Below, piece by piece: positions 12,896 through 23,907 of a DNA stretch of 64,000 bases; the stretch's first letter is position 1; every line of letters starts with the position of its first letter. Made by a program: the position numbers and the translations under genes. Origin of the DNA: Ornithodoros turicata (taxonomy: Eukaryota; Arthropoda; Arachnida; Ixodida; Argasidae); assembly GCF_037126465.1 (NCBI RefSeq), contig NC_088201.1:6081001-6145000 (forward strand), read 5' to 3'. Under the pieces are notes generated by a model that worked only from the letters and a program-made list of their open reading frames with translations, ran no database searches and was not told the DNA's origin.

Positions 12896-13312
12896 ACCAC
12901 GACCTACTAGATTATAACGACAATGTCATAATCAGAAACCCTTTGAGGAGCCCGTCCGCACGATCCGCTAGGGGCGCTGCTCATCGGCACGCGAGATCTG
13001 CATCACGATTGGACGATGGAAATTTGAATTCTGAACGCGCAGAAGCGTATGTACGACTACCGTAGCAGACGACAGCGATAGCTCCTATGAAAACGCATAG
13101 AATGATGATGATAATCAACCTCAGAATGAAACATCTTCCGTGGAATATCCACCGCTTGTACAGAAATACTAAGGTAAGTTGAAGTACAAAGTATTGTAGA
13201 AGTTGAGGAAGCAATAACTGGAACGATGAGTAGCGCCACCGCTACCTTCCAAAAATGCGGCGCTGGGAAGGGGTGCCTATGACGTGGTCGTTATAATCTA
13301 ATAGGTCGTGGT
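12896..13312. mobile_element. MITE with ACCACGACCTACTAG termini (copy A)
   Basis: ACCACGACCTACTAGATTAT at the left is matched by ATAATCTAATAGGTCGTGGT at the right, giving termini of about 26 bp. Copy B at 31825-32262 is the same element in inverse orientation. Both carry the segment around GTCGTACATACGCTTCTGCG. No transposase was seen. Confidence 0.75.
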
Positions 13313-13646
13313 ACATACCCATATTTAAAGGTTAGTACACTTGTCTGTTCCTGACGGTAAGCCGATTTCTTGTAGTTTAACGACAGTGAGATTGGCTTCG
13401 TCTGAATTCCCGAACGACGTCGGTTTGGTCCGACAGACGCCTCTGTCTTTATATTCGCTAGAAAAACTACTGGCTGCCTTCATTACACTTTATATAATGG
13501 GCGTGTATTGCAATGTAGTCCTTTTTTTAGGTCATTAAACCGTTAGACGCAGCCTACGTTGTTCTACATTTCCTCGTTTGGGTAATTTAGTGGCACCTAA
13601 AAGTACAGGGAATTTACGGTGTTCTCGGAAAACCGCCCTGTCTGAG

Positions 13647-14253
13647 CAGGGATGGGCATAAATACATTTTTAGTATTTAAATATAAATACAAACTACGTT
13701 GTTGAAATAGATATTTAAATATTCTGCGTAAATACTTTTCAATATGAGTATTTAAATACAAAATATAAATACAGTATTTGCATACCACAACTACTACTAT
13801 AAATACTGTGGGGAGGACGTCATCTGGAATTACAGAAATTATGATGACGATAACAACAAATCAGCGAGGAACAATAGCATTTATTTGTTAGATTATCACG
13901 GCGATGTGAATGTGCGGCTCTCCGAACTCTGCTTTGGCTTTCTTACCGAAACGTCAAATGCAGGGTAACTACAGGAATATGAGTCAGTATCTTGCGTATT
14001 TAGGTGTATTTATGAAATATTTACAAAATAGATACCCAAAAATTGGTATCTAAATATAGTTATAAGTACATTTTTCGAGTTTGTACAGAATATAAATACA
14101 TGTATGTATATTTTAAATACTATTGTACTTACAATGTATTTAAAATATACATACACGTATTTATATTTGGTATTTAAATACAAACTCGAAAAATGTATTT
14201 ATAATTATATTTAAATGCATACTTACAGTGTATTTAAATACTGCCCTTCCCTG
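13647..14253. mobile_element. AT-rich MITE built of GTATTTAAATAC units
   Basis: The ends are CAGGGATGGGCATAAATAC and GTATTTAAATACTGCCCTTCCCTG. The interior is dominated by ATTTAAATA palindromic micro-repeats. The termini are hAT-like, but no 8-bp duplication is visible. Confidence 0.55.
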
Positions 14254-14819
14254 GACACGTCGGGCTATGCCGCGTATTTCCAACTTCTTGAACTTCCATT
14301 GCCGAAAATACTGAAAATCGACAAAAACTGAAAATTTTGCTTTGGCATCCAGACATGGGCATCGAGTAAGCTCCGATAATCCCCCGAGCAAGAAGAAACG
14401 CCTAAAAACAGAAAAGAAAAGAAAATAATTGAAATTTCGGTAATAAATTGGCAGTCCCAGGACGCAACACGTTTCAATGGAGCTGACAGATACAGCAAAA
14501 CACGCTGAGCAAAGAAAAAGTCTTCTCACTGAGTTCATTTGATTTCGTTGATTTGGGCGCTGGAGGGCTTACGTGTTTGTGCTGTCCATGTCTGCAGCCT
14601 GCCTCGGCAAAGAAAAAGCTTCCGCTCCAAACTCCCATCGCAAACCCTACATGTGCATATGCATTAAACAGCATATGCTCTTTTTGTTCAGCCAGCCGTA
14701 CACATTTGTTGCTCGTAAGGTTCTAGACGGAAGAGATGATGAGACAATTATGAATAACTCTAAATCTGGAACAGACATCTTGAAGTAATGTCGTTGAAAT
14801 GAGAGAGTGGTGGTCTACA

Positions 14820-14960
14820 AAACGGCCACAATATACAGTAGGTGCGTTACGTTAATACGCAAAATTAACATGACAATGAAAGATGAAAGTCACTGAAAAG
14901 GTTAGCCAGCTGTAGGGATCGAACCCACATCTTCTGGATTGCAAATTGAGGCTTTGTTTG
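14820..14960 (-). repeat. tRNA-derived SINE, 3' part, minus strand
   Basis: On the minus strand GTGGGTTCGATCCCTAC is a good box B with a matching T-stem. It is followed by GCTGGCTAACCTTTTCAGTG and a CTTTCATCTTTCAT tail, which resembles known arthropod/tick SINE tails. The box A half is missing. Confidence 0.5.
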
Positions 14961-15368
14961 TATCTGTCCCTTCTATGTTGTTCCAGCCTCAGAACATCAG
15001 TTTATCTCTTGTTTAACATGACAGGCAGAGCGTTAAACCACAAGCACCTAACAAGTATAATAACAGGCAGTGCTATGTGTAAGAGTTTCTTGGAGAAAGG
15101 CGTGTTAAAGAACTACATTTATATAAAAAAACGGACGAATACAGGATTCACGTAACAGCTTCGCTGCTAACGTGTATTTGCTTACTGATCCTATGCAGCA
15201 ACTTGGTGGCAGTGTTGTTCGGACAGTTCATATCTGAATACTCGGCAGCACAAATGACGGGACGGAAGAACAGATACGACGAGGATACCTGCAGACTTTC
15301 GTTTATATACAAACAGAAAACACAAGCAAATGTCACTAGATATACTAGATAGATACACATTAGATATA

Positions 15369-15560
15369 CAGGGGGTTTGCTCTGACGTCTCCATAAATTT
15401 TGTTTAAAGCGAGCGATAAAAGCCAGCTACTTGACTAGAAACAGGTGCTACTAGTGAAGCAGTACCTGTTTCTTACTCAAGTAGCAGAAAAGTACCACTT
15501 GCTTTTCTTTTATCGCTCGCTTTAAATATAATTTCTGGACACGTTAGATCAAACACCCTG
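15369..15560. mobile_element. Tc1/mariner-type MITE, CAGGGTGTTTG termini
   Basis: TA|CAGGGGGTTTGCTCTGACG ... GTTAGATCAAACACCCTG|TA with arms of about 60 bp including AAAGCGAGCGATAAAAG. A truncated right half of the same family is at 38739-38801. Confidence 0.75.
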
Positions 15561-15730
15561 TACATTCATATATGAGCTATTACTAACTTCCCCATTTTAT
15601 TCCTCTGGTTGTTCAGACAGAACACCCGTGGTCGTCCTCCTCAAGCGATGTTAAAACACGCTTACAGCCATTCGCTACACAAAAAACACCCGGTTTATGC
15701 GGTTGTGATTAACGGGTACGTTGATGTATA

Positions 15731-16308
15731 CAGTCAAACCTCGCTTTACGAACACCCTTCGTTTCTCAGAAAATCGTTCGTAAATCGAGGTATTCGTAAA
15801 TCGAGGTCCGAGGAGTGCAGTGCACAAATACCTCACAAAAACACGGGAAATTGATTTGAATAAGTTTTATTGTTGAAAATACGGCTGTCAGGACTGAACG
15901 CCTTCTCTTGGAATGGCAAGATGTTTCCATCTCGGAGACCTGGTCCAAGCTCACAACTGTTCGGCTGTAAACGCCCGAATTATTCTTTCAGGAAATGGTG
16001 AATCATGTTTGTGGAACGTAGCGACGTTGGGACATTGTATGTTTGACCTTGCCAGCATGTACTGAGGAACTTTCATTATCCTCCGGTCCATTGGCCTGTC
16101 CTCTGTACGTTCGTAACGCCCGTTCGTATATCGAGGTCAGAATGGCTTGGCTACTTTGGGTCAGTTCCCTAATAATTCGTTCATAGTTCGGATATCGAGG
16201 GTTCGTAAAACGAGGTCAAAATACACCGAAAAAGTTTGGTTCCCTGTGGAGCCGTTCGTAAGTTGAGGGAATTCGTATATCAAGGGTTCATAAAACGAGG
16301 TTCGACTG
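15731..16308. mobile_element. pogo-like MITE, CAGTCAAACCTCG termini
   Basis: TA|CAGTCAAACCTCGCTTTACG ... AACGAGGTTCGACTG|TA. The interior carries multiple TCGTAAATCGAGG-like sub-repeats. It is related to the CAGTCAACCCTCG pair at 20056 and 47006. Confidence 0.8.
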
Positions 16309-16493
16309 TACATCGTTTGAACTGAGCCATTTGGACGAGCTTTAGAAATAATGGCCCATAAAAAGATAAGTCAAAACTTTCACCGGCGTGATTCAACAAA
16401 CATACACCTGCTGGCCCGGCGAAAACGCTCAGTCGAAGGTCTCGGGAGTAGCCAGCCCGTTTTTTTTATATCTCGGGTAACCTCTCCTTGAAC

Positions 16494-17165
16494 ACATTTT
16501 TCATTTTCATTTCATTTTTTTCATTTTCATTTTTCATTTATTGGAACATTTGTAAAAACCTGTACATCACAGGGTGGCCAAAAAGCAGCAAAAAAAGCTG
16601 CTTGACTAGGGCACGACCCTTTATCACTCATCATTGATAGTTATATCAAAATCTAGCCGTAGAAAAACATATAAAGGAACATATACCCGAAATGCATGCA
16701 CTGCACATTGGAAACAAATCAGCATAATCAGCTACACAATGCACCACGTATGCTTAGTGTCCTTAGGAAGGACAATGACACGTCATTAACGTGCAAATTC
16801 AGTGCGGAAAACCTGTTTAGTATATGTGGAAGGCTATAGGTTAGCGACTGGCGTCCGTAATCTGTCCTCAACTTAGGAATCTTCCATCTTGCAGTGTGGC
16901 GCGTACGCTCGGTGAAAGATTGAAGTGAAAAAAGCGATAGAAAAAAAGGTATTATTTTGTTTTACAGCAGTTACATATAGGTTTTTAACACAAAGTAACT
17001 ATATAGGTTTGTTGCCTTGATGATGTTAAGTGTAATGAACAGTTCGTCAGTGTGACTGTCGAAAGGTACATCAGCTATAATTCTAACAGCGCACTTTTGT
17101 GCTATGAACAAACTATTAATGGAAGCCTGGGTTCCCATTTTAAAAAGAATGAACGAAAGAAGAAA
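16494..17165 (-). mobile_element. 5'-truncated LINE 3' end, minus strand
   Basis: On the minus strand the frame at about 17140-16971 encodes INSLFIAQKCAVRIIADVPF and HTDELFITLNIIKATNLY. This is the thumb/C-terminal region of CR1/L2-like reverse transcriptases (LQKRAIRII...HT.PLF..L.IL...DLY). Downstream on the same strand it ends in an AATAAA and ATG/AAAATG-rich tail near 16500-16540. It is a decayed fossil. Confidence 0.65.
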
Positions 17166-17881
17166 AAAAAAGTGATTCACTATGAAAGTTCACACTTCCT
17201 ACAACCCTTACTGCAGAACGGGGATTCCAGGAGGGGGGGGGGGGGCTAAAATGGAAGACTGCGTGGTGATTCGAGTGATGCGTAACGCTACCCAGCGTAA
17301 TTGCGTATACAGGAAAGGAATTGTTCCCGCAGAAGGTCATCTCCCGTCCGTTTGCACGCCCTAGTATACCACGGTGAACCAGAGAAAGTTTGTAATCGCA
17401 CAGGTGGCTCCTTGTGGGCGCCTTGGAAGGAAGCGTTCACTCCACATATGGTGGTGATTCACCTCGCGGAGAGCGCCCCTCCGGCTGCTCCTATCCATTT
17501 GACGAAATGCGTTGTCAGAAAGAAGATAGAGGATCGTTACGTGTGGGCGGGGACCAACATTATCCGAGGGTATCCGCCGGAGATTTTCGTACGCAGATTG
17601 CGATTGGGGGACATTCAGTGCTGTGTCGTGACGAGTTGACTCGGAGGAAGACGTGTTCTCATTGACCGTTCGTAGGAACGTGCAGGTTATCGCGTTGTTT
17701 TATAAGCTTGCAGAAACCTTCGAACCTTTTATTTGCGAGTTTATGCACACGCGCATGGTCTAGTTAGTACATATAATTAACCCAGTTAATCAATATAAAT
17801 GAGATGTATAGTACGATTGACGACAACGATGTAGTATATCGACTGTGAGATATGTCAGCGCCTGTTTCTCGATGACGAATA

Positions 17882-18009
17882 CAGTCAAACTCCTTTATAA
17901 CGAACACATTTTTAACGAAAATACCACTACAGCAAATTTTTTTTGCGGTCCCGCTGGAGCCTATAGGTCCAATAATAGACATCCTTTTTAACAAAAATAC
18001 CTTTACTGC

Positions 18010-18048
<39 letters not shown>

Positions 18049-18080
18049 CCCCTGAGTTTCGTTGTAAAGGAGTTTGACTG
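17882..18080. mobile_element. pogo-like MITE, CAGTCAAACTCC family (copy 2)
   Basis: It has the same termini and interior (GGTCCCGCTGGAGCCTATAG, poly-T) as the copy at 11301, in the same orientation, with TA on both sides. The difference in length is mainly the poly-T run. Confidence 0.85.
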
Positions 18081-18657
18081 TATTGAAATCTGTTGCGTGG
18101 TGAAGGACTATATCTTTACAACAAGCACTGACATAAAGGGGGAATTTCTGACTTAACGAGTACGTCAAAATAAATTGTTGACGAAAGAATCTGGACAGTC
18201 TGTCTTTTCGTGTATCATAATTTATCTATTATTGGTCATAGGTCAAATCCAGCAGGACTGACCTTAGGAACCGGAGTCCAAACAGTCGGGTGACTCGCCT
18301 CAGTATATACGCGCGCGGTTCTTGCGCGGGTTTTCAGGTACAGCAAAGGAAAGCGGCAAGGTGCCCGGTACGGTAATGGGTGCTACGGGGACGCAAATAA
18401 ATGATACAGCGAAGCTAATGGTGCTACGGATCTAACCAGCTATGCCTGTGGCGCACATGATACGGCCTTGGGAAGGAGGCCATAATGATACATGCGGCTT
18501 CACGCCAATTTGTTTGTTGCCTCTTGCAGGAAGCAGAGTGGGGACCTGAGATTCTTTTTCCACGATTTTTCTGCTGGTTCATTTTTCACGATTAATATTC
18601 GCATTGTTTATACGCGTGTGCACATCGTGTGGGAAAGAAGGCGTGTTTGGGGTTTCG

Positions 18658-18660
<3 letters not shown>

Positions 18661-18699
<39 letters not shown>
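18661..18699. repeat. (CT)n microsatellite
   Basis: Perfect CT dinucleotide array followed by a T run. Confidence 0.9.
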
Positions 18700-18707
<8 letters not shown>

Positions 18708-18751
18708 TTATTGGGAGTTTATGCACTATTCCGCATATAATAGATTATAGT

Positions 18752-19102
18752 TAGGGCCTGACTTTTTAGGGTTAAACCCGTATCCGCCCGATATTTACCC
18801 CCCGAACGAAATCTGTAAAATTCTGGTTTAACCCGAATCTACCCGAAAACATCCGAGTCGCGTGGCACACTCATAAGCGTGCATTAAAATAAAGTTTGAT
18901 AACATTGCTAAACATTAGTTCCATGTTAACACAAATTTTTATTAAACAAAACAAATCACCCGAATACACCCGAATTCCTGACGACAGAATATGCCGTAAC
19001 GGGATTTAACCCGAATACACCCGATTTTTCGAATGAAAAAGATCACCCGATATTTACCCCCCGAATTTGGCAAAAAATAAAACCCGAAAAAGTCAGGCCC
19101 TA
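18752..19102. mobile_element. hAT-like MITE, TAGGGCCTGAC termini
   Basis: TAGGGCCTGACTTTTTAGGG ... AAAGTCAGGCCCTA is flanked by perfect 8-bp duplications, ATTATAGT (18744-18751 and 19103-19110). The interior CCCGATATTTACCCCCCGAA is shared with the longer elements at 21452, 27268 and 41491. Confidence 0.85.
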
Positions 19103-20055
19103 ATTATAGTGTACCCTGTTATCTATGTTTCAGAGCAATGCGTACTTATCGTATTGCGTCTATCTTGGCAAGGTCTGGGAGCTGCAGAAAGTCTACAGGC
19201 CTCGTTCTGGACAGTCGAATAATCGAGCGCAAAATGCAAAAAAAAAAAAGAAAAAAAGAAAAAGACAGTGGAGTTACTTAGTACATTACTTCTCGTAATG
19301 TTCTAGAAAGGAAACTGAATATTCTGACAAATCAAAATTTCCGAAAATTACGTTAGTTTGTTTTTACTGCGAAAAAAAAATCGCAATCCTAGGTACGTTG
19401 CGTTCTCGCAATTCCCCCTTCCATCTAATAGTTGACGCGGAGTACGATCGCGCGCTGATGATGGACAACTTCGGGTTGCCGTCGGGTTGGGGTCCTCAGT
19501 TCGGTCATTAGTGCAGGGACGAAGATTAGTCTCTACTCCTATTTCCCAACTCATTATCTCGTCCTTTCATCCGTCCCGAGACAGTTACTCGTTGTGCTTT
19601 AAATCCTTATACCGGGCGCATCTGGACACGTCTTGGATGTGGAAACAGACAGGCACACAAAGTTGCCTCGTTGTGCAGATAGCCACAACGTTTTCGTATA
19701 CGATTCCATCGTTAATTATCCCATCCCGCGGGTAACAACGAGGTTGCTCCATGCTCAACAAACAGTGCCTTTGGGGTTGCAAGACGACATGCCAAGAGTT
19801 GCCAAGGGTGCCGGCCGTGAACTGCGCCCCAGCTCAGGATCAAGGAGGGATGGATAACTTTTTTGTTTTGCTCCTGACTTATTCGCGTGCCACAATCGCG
19901 GTGATCGTAAACAGACGTGATGTAGACGTGCCGGCATTGGCGATAATGTATGCGGGCTTCGATGGGCGGTGCTGAGCATATTTTTTCTTCACATTCTTCG
20001 GGGTGACTTTGGTTGCCTTCGCAGAGTTTGGTGACGCCAGAGAGTATGGCATATA

Positions 20056-20791
20056 CAGTCAACCCTCGATTTATGAACACCTTCGGTTCCCCGAAAAATC
20101 GTTCATAAATCGAGGGATTCATAAATCGAAAATTCAGTTAACTGAGTACTATCGAGCAAATGCAACAGTATTTCCGAGTTGGGATTGTGTTTATAATGCC
20201 ATATATTGTGTAATTTTGCTTTTGACCATGCCTTCTGCTGTATCAATCTCACAAAGAACAGACATTAGCGCATTCACACTCTGTTTATTATGCAATACTA
20301 AATTGTTTAATTTTGCTTTGGACCATGCCTTCCGCTGTGTCAATCTTGGAAATAAGAGATGTCACCACATTCGCACTGGACTGGTCTCGGATTTCCTCCG
20401 GGATTTTTAACCTCCGTTTATTAATCTCCGGGCGACAGCGACCACCTTATTCATCAACTGAGGTCAAGAACCCGCTTGTTGGTCGGATTTCGAGGGGTTA
20501 AGAATCGAGGGTGCAATACCTGGAAAACGTTTTGTCCATTCAGACGTCATTCCTAAGACCACGGAATTATCCCTTTGAAGGTTTCTGTTGACCTCGGAAC
20601 GATCCGTTCATAAATTGAGGGCAAAAACGCTGGGCAACTCCTAGTTGGTTCCCAGAAATTCCGTTCATTATTCGAATATCGAGGTTCATAAAACGAGGGA
20701 AAAATGAATGGAAAAAGTTTGGTTCCCCGTGCTCGTGTTCATAAAACGAGGGAATTCATAAATCGAAGGTTCATAAATCGAGGGTTGACTG
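20056..20791. mobile_element. pogo-like MITE, CAGTCAACCCTCG family (copy 1)
   Basis: TA|CAGTCAACCCTCGATTTATG ... AATCGAGGGTTGACTG|TA. It is a close full-length copy of 47006-47755 in the same orientation, with only scattered differences. It has no transposase coding capacity. Confidence 0.85.
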
Positions 20792-21451
20792 TAGATGCAT
20801 GTCAGCTGTTGCACGGCAAACTGCATAATGTGAAAAGCCCGGGCACAACTACAGGAACAGGACGAACACACCACTCAAACTCTCTCAAAGAGAGGGGGGG
20901 GGGGATTTCACTCGTGCGGAGCTCGTGTACCTTCGCCGTTCGAGCCCGGAGAGAGATGGAGGAGGGCATGTCTAAACCCCCTGATCCGCCGTACGGGACT
21001 TTGCACTGCCAACACCACCTCGATAGAGAAAGCCTGCGCGTTCGTCGCAGGTGACGCAACAATTAGGAGTCAGCCAATCAGGATCGTGTTTTCAACGGCC
21101 GTAGCCAATCACGAACGTGCCTTCAGCGGTAATGGTCACGCAGACGAAGCACCGTCGTCTGCGAGTTGTGATTGAACGCCCTCGCGTACTAAATTGGAAA
21201 ACTTGGAAATAAATGGCAAAACGGTCTGAGTCTTTCTCAAAACTGATTTTCTGGAAAGCGCCTGGCACGTTAAATATTTAGGTCTGCAGGGTCCAGGTGA
21301 GCTGCAATCATTTGCGGGTTCTTGAATTCGCAGAACGGAGAATCGCGGTAGCAGACGAATTCTGCAACTTAATTGAAAGAGGGAGAGGAGGCGATGCGCA
21401 GGCTTTCTTTATCTAGGTGGTGCTGGTAGTGCGCACAGCACTACGTAGGTA

Positions 21452-21832
21452 GGGAGTGACTTTTTCGGGTTAAATGCCTTTTGTCAGATTCGGGGGGTAA
21501 AAATCGGGCGCTATTTTGAAATCTGTACTTCGGGGAGAAATCGGGCGATAATTGTGCCTTCGGGTGTTATCGTGTTTTTGTTTCTCCTCTTGCCTATTAA
21601 ATCATTCCCTAATCTTTTTTCTTTTCTTTTCTTTTTTGTGGGATCGCGACCTTCCAGCGGTAATCCCCGAAGGCATAGATAGTGTTGACACACCTGGGTG
21701 TATTGCTGGGAACGTAAGTGACCCATTCTTACATGGGTTACACGAATCGGGTTCAACCCGAATTGGTCGGAGGTCAGTTCGGGGGTGAATAACCGGACGG
21801 AATCGGGTTTAACCCTAAAAAGTCACTCCCTA
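21452..21832. mobile_element. MITE, TAGGGAGTGACTTTTTCGGG family (copy 1)
   Basis: TAGGGAGTGACTTTTTCGGG ... AAAAAGTCACTCCCTA. The internal segment about TGTGTCAACACTATCTATGC and GGTCGCGATC is conserved with the copies at 27268 and 41491 (opposite orientation). I see no target duplication at this copy. Confidence 0.7.
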
Positions 21833-22144
21833 TAATAACATAGGATGTGAATAAAAGGAAGGGCTTGAACGGCACACATGTGTGGATAATTTGGGGGTTC
21901 GCGGATGCGGGGAGTGCGGCAGACATTCCTGAGTACAGAGTGTCCCAGAACGCACTGGAACTCGCAATACTGTACTGCATTTTACATTATCACGATAAGG
22001 AAAAAAAAAAGTTGTATTTTTGTAACCTACCTTCCTGGCCTCATACATCTGATCTGACTCTGCTGTGATTCACGTGGACGGATGGGAAACCTAATAACTC
22101 TGTTTGGTTTTTATTTTTATTTTGTTTTTTCTCTCCGCCATCAG

Positions 22145-22288
22145 ACATTCACCTTTGTCGGGAAGAGCAGCGGGCAAAAGTGCTACGAGGCTGTTACGGA
22201 CATGATGGGTCCTCACGGATGTCACCTGGTCTACAAGGAATGCGTCGATCCCATGGTTCCTGCCGTGCCCACAAATCAAAAGTTTGTG
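22145..22288 (+). CDS. ENTPD: Ecto-NTPDase, exon 2
   Basis: The exon has 48 codons, phase 0 at both ends, bounded by CATCAG| and |GTAAGT. It encodes the segment TFTFVGKSSGQKCYEAV to TNQKFV with two cysteines of the family's disulfide-rich lobe. It joins exon 1 without disturbing the frame. It is separated from exon 1 by 19.3 kb of repeats. Confidence 0.9.
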
Positions 22289-23460
22289 GTAAGTTGGGTC
22301 TGTACTAGATTTTCGACGGAACTAAAGAAAAAAAGAGTTACGTAAAGGTACGCCACTAGAGCAAGATGTGTGCAGCCATCACTAGGGTGCAGTTCTGTGC
22401 GACGTCCCGATTTCCTTCTGGAAATTGAACGTTTTCAAGTGGATAAAATGCCGCACAAGTAAACATGAGTGTAACAGCCGATGTTCACAAGGTGGAGCCT
22501 CAGTTGAGAGTACTCAGTGAATCCAAAATGATTTGTCCAATTGCGTCATCCGTGCTTAGAAGTAAAACCGCCACATAATATCTTCGTCATGCAGATTGTG
22601 TTCCTTTCAATGCATGCATGATATGCGGTATACTCAATATGTGTGCAGTGACTGTGAATGTTTTCCATGCTCACCTCTAACCACAAAGATGACGACATAT
22701 ATAATAACTCTTTAATGCTTGATTGGGTTGGGTTTGAGCTGTGTTGTGAAACCGCCTCTCACGGTGCATTTGTACGGCTTGTTTGCCACTTGAATATTGG
22801 AATCCAGCCAATCACAGGCCATACAAAATGACTATGTGCTCTTACGAAACCTTTAGTGCTGCACAGGGCACTGTATGCCATCATCTGCCGGCAGTGAGCA
22901 TTGTCCAACCAACAAACCATTGCAGCAGATGATAACTGTTCCAGGTTCTTTCAGCAAGCACATTGCATTCTAAAGGAGATCACAAACCGGCTTTGTCATG
23001 TAGTGGCAAAGCGGAGCACAGGATGCAGTCATGTATAGTCAGAGTATATACTTCAACGAGCATACTTCGCTTACCTGTTCCTGGAACAAACATCAACTAC
23101 ATTGAACCAAACACGTGGAATTGGCAAAATTTATTGTTGTTCCTAAATTAATAAAATACTACGTGCAAGAGGGTAGAAACAGTGTATATTGAAATCTTCT
23201 TTCAGGTATGTTGGCACATATCCAACATATTAAAAGTGCTAGGCAGAAAACTCTCGAGATGACCAGTATTGTTGGCATCGAAACGTAGGGGCTCTTTGCC
23301 TTTAGAGAAGGGGGGGGGGGGGGGGGGGGGGAATGTGAAAAGTAATATGTTGTTCATATTACTTTTTTCTTCTTCTCGTTGTAGCACTTTTAAGATGTAG
23401 GCAGACACACACACAGATTCGATCGCTGGACCAGAGTCGCATCTTTGGTTTTCGTTTCAG
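22289..23460 (+). other. NTPDase intron 2
   Basis: This is a 1.17 kb intron. It contains a hairpin-GAAACGT motif (23258-23286), a poly-G run near 23310-23331 and mirrored TAAAAGTGCT/AGCACTTTTA segments (about 23229 and 23384) flanking it. No coding exon was seen. Confidence 0.6.
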
Positions 23461-23907
23461 GCTTTCTCGGCGTACTACTACCTCATGAAGGCCCTCAACT
23501 CAACAAACACGTCCATGGGAGGATTCCTAAATGCATCATATACACTGTGCTCCAGCACCTGGAACGTAGCGCTCACAATGGGCATCCCCAAAAAGTACCT
23601 CCCAGCATACTGCTTTCAGAGCATGTACATGCACGACCTCCTGGCCGAGAAGTACGGCTTCACAGCCGACACGTGGCACAACTTGGCCTTCCTGAAGCAC
23701 GCTCGGGGCTTCAACGTTGGCTGGTCGCTCGGCTTCATGATCAACGCCACCAACGCCATTCCAGAGTCTGCACCGCCGAAGCCGATGATAACGGGCGCCG
23801 CGCTCGGCGTCATGATCTTCCTCTGCATCGTGCTCTTCCTGGTTTCTGCCGTGGCCGGCTTTATGGCGCGACTCCACAGGCGTGCGCACCAGTACCCGAC
23901 TCCGTAA
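23461..23907 (+). CDS. ENTPD: Ecto-NTPDase, exon 3 (C-terminus)
   Basis: The exon starts after TTTCGTTTCAG| in phase 0 and ends with TAA at 23905-23907 (148 codons). It begins with ACR5 (KFVAFSAYYYLMKAL across the junction). It continues with the conserved C-terminal lobe, including MGIPKKYLPAYCF and GFNVGWSLGFMINATNAIP. It ends with a second membrane helix, ALGVMIFLCIVLFLVSAVAG, and a short basic cytoplasmic tail (RLHRRAHQYPTP). Two terminal helices identify the plasma-membrane NTPDase type rather than a secreted one. The total length of 503 aa fits the family. Confidence 0.93.
   Translation, partial: AFSAYYYLMKALNSTNTSMGGFLNASYTLCSSTWNVALTMGIPKKYLPAYCFQSMYMHDLLAEKYGFTADTWHNLAFLKHARGFNVGWSLGFMINATNAIPESAPPKPMITGAALGVMIFLCIVLFLVSAVAGFMARLHRRAHQYPTP

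Larger units (their letters stand above)
2861..22144 (+). other. NTPDase intron 1 (19.3 kb), repeat-filled
   Basis: No additional host exon could be supported here. The intron holds the MITEs, LINE ends, SINE fragments, hairpin motifs and microsatellites listed separately. Unassigned stretches such as 2940-4390, 5533-7430, 9330-9690, 17200-17870 and 21070-21440 show only AT-rich sequence, homopolymer runs and short frames without splice-site or family support. Confidence 0.7.

Noticed and set aside
17301..17639. 112-aa frame in NTPDase intron 1
   Set aside because: No splice sites, motifs or repeats linking it to a family; length is compatible with chance in this base composition.
20930..21054. 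Possible first exon (MEEGMSKPPDPPYGTL) with a GTGACG donor
   Set aside because: Isolated GC-rich stretch; no partner exon or recognisable protein, donor weak.
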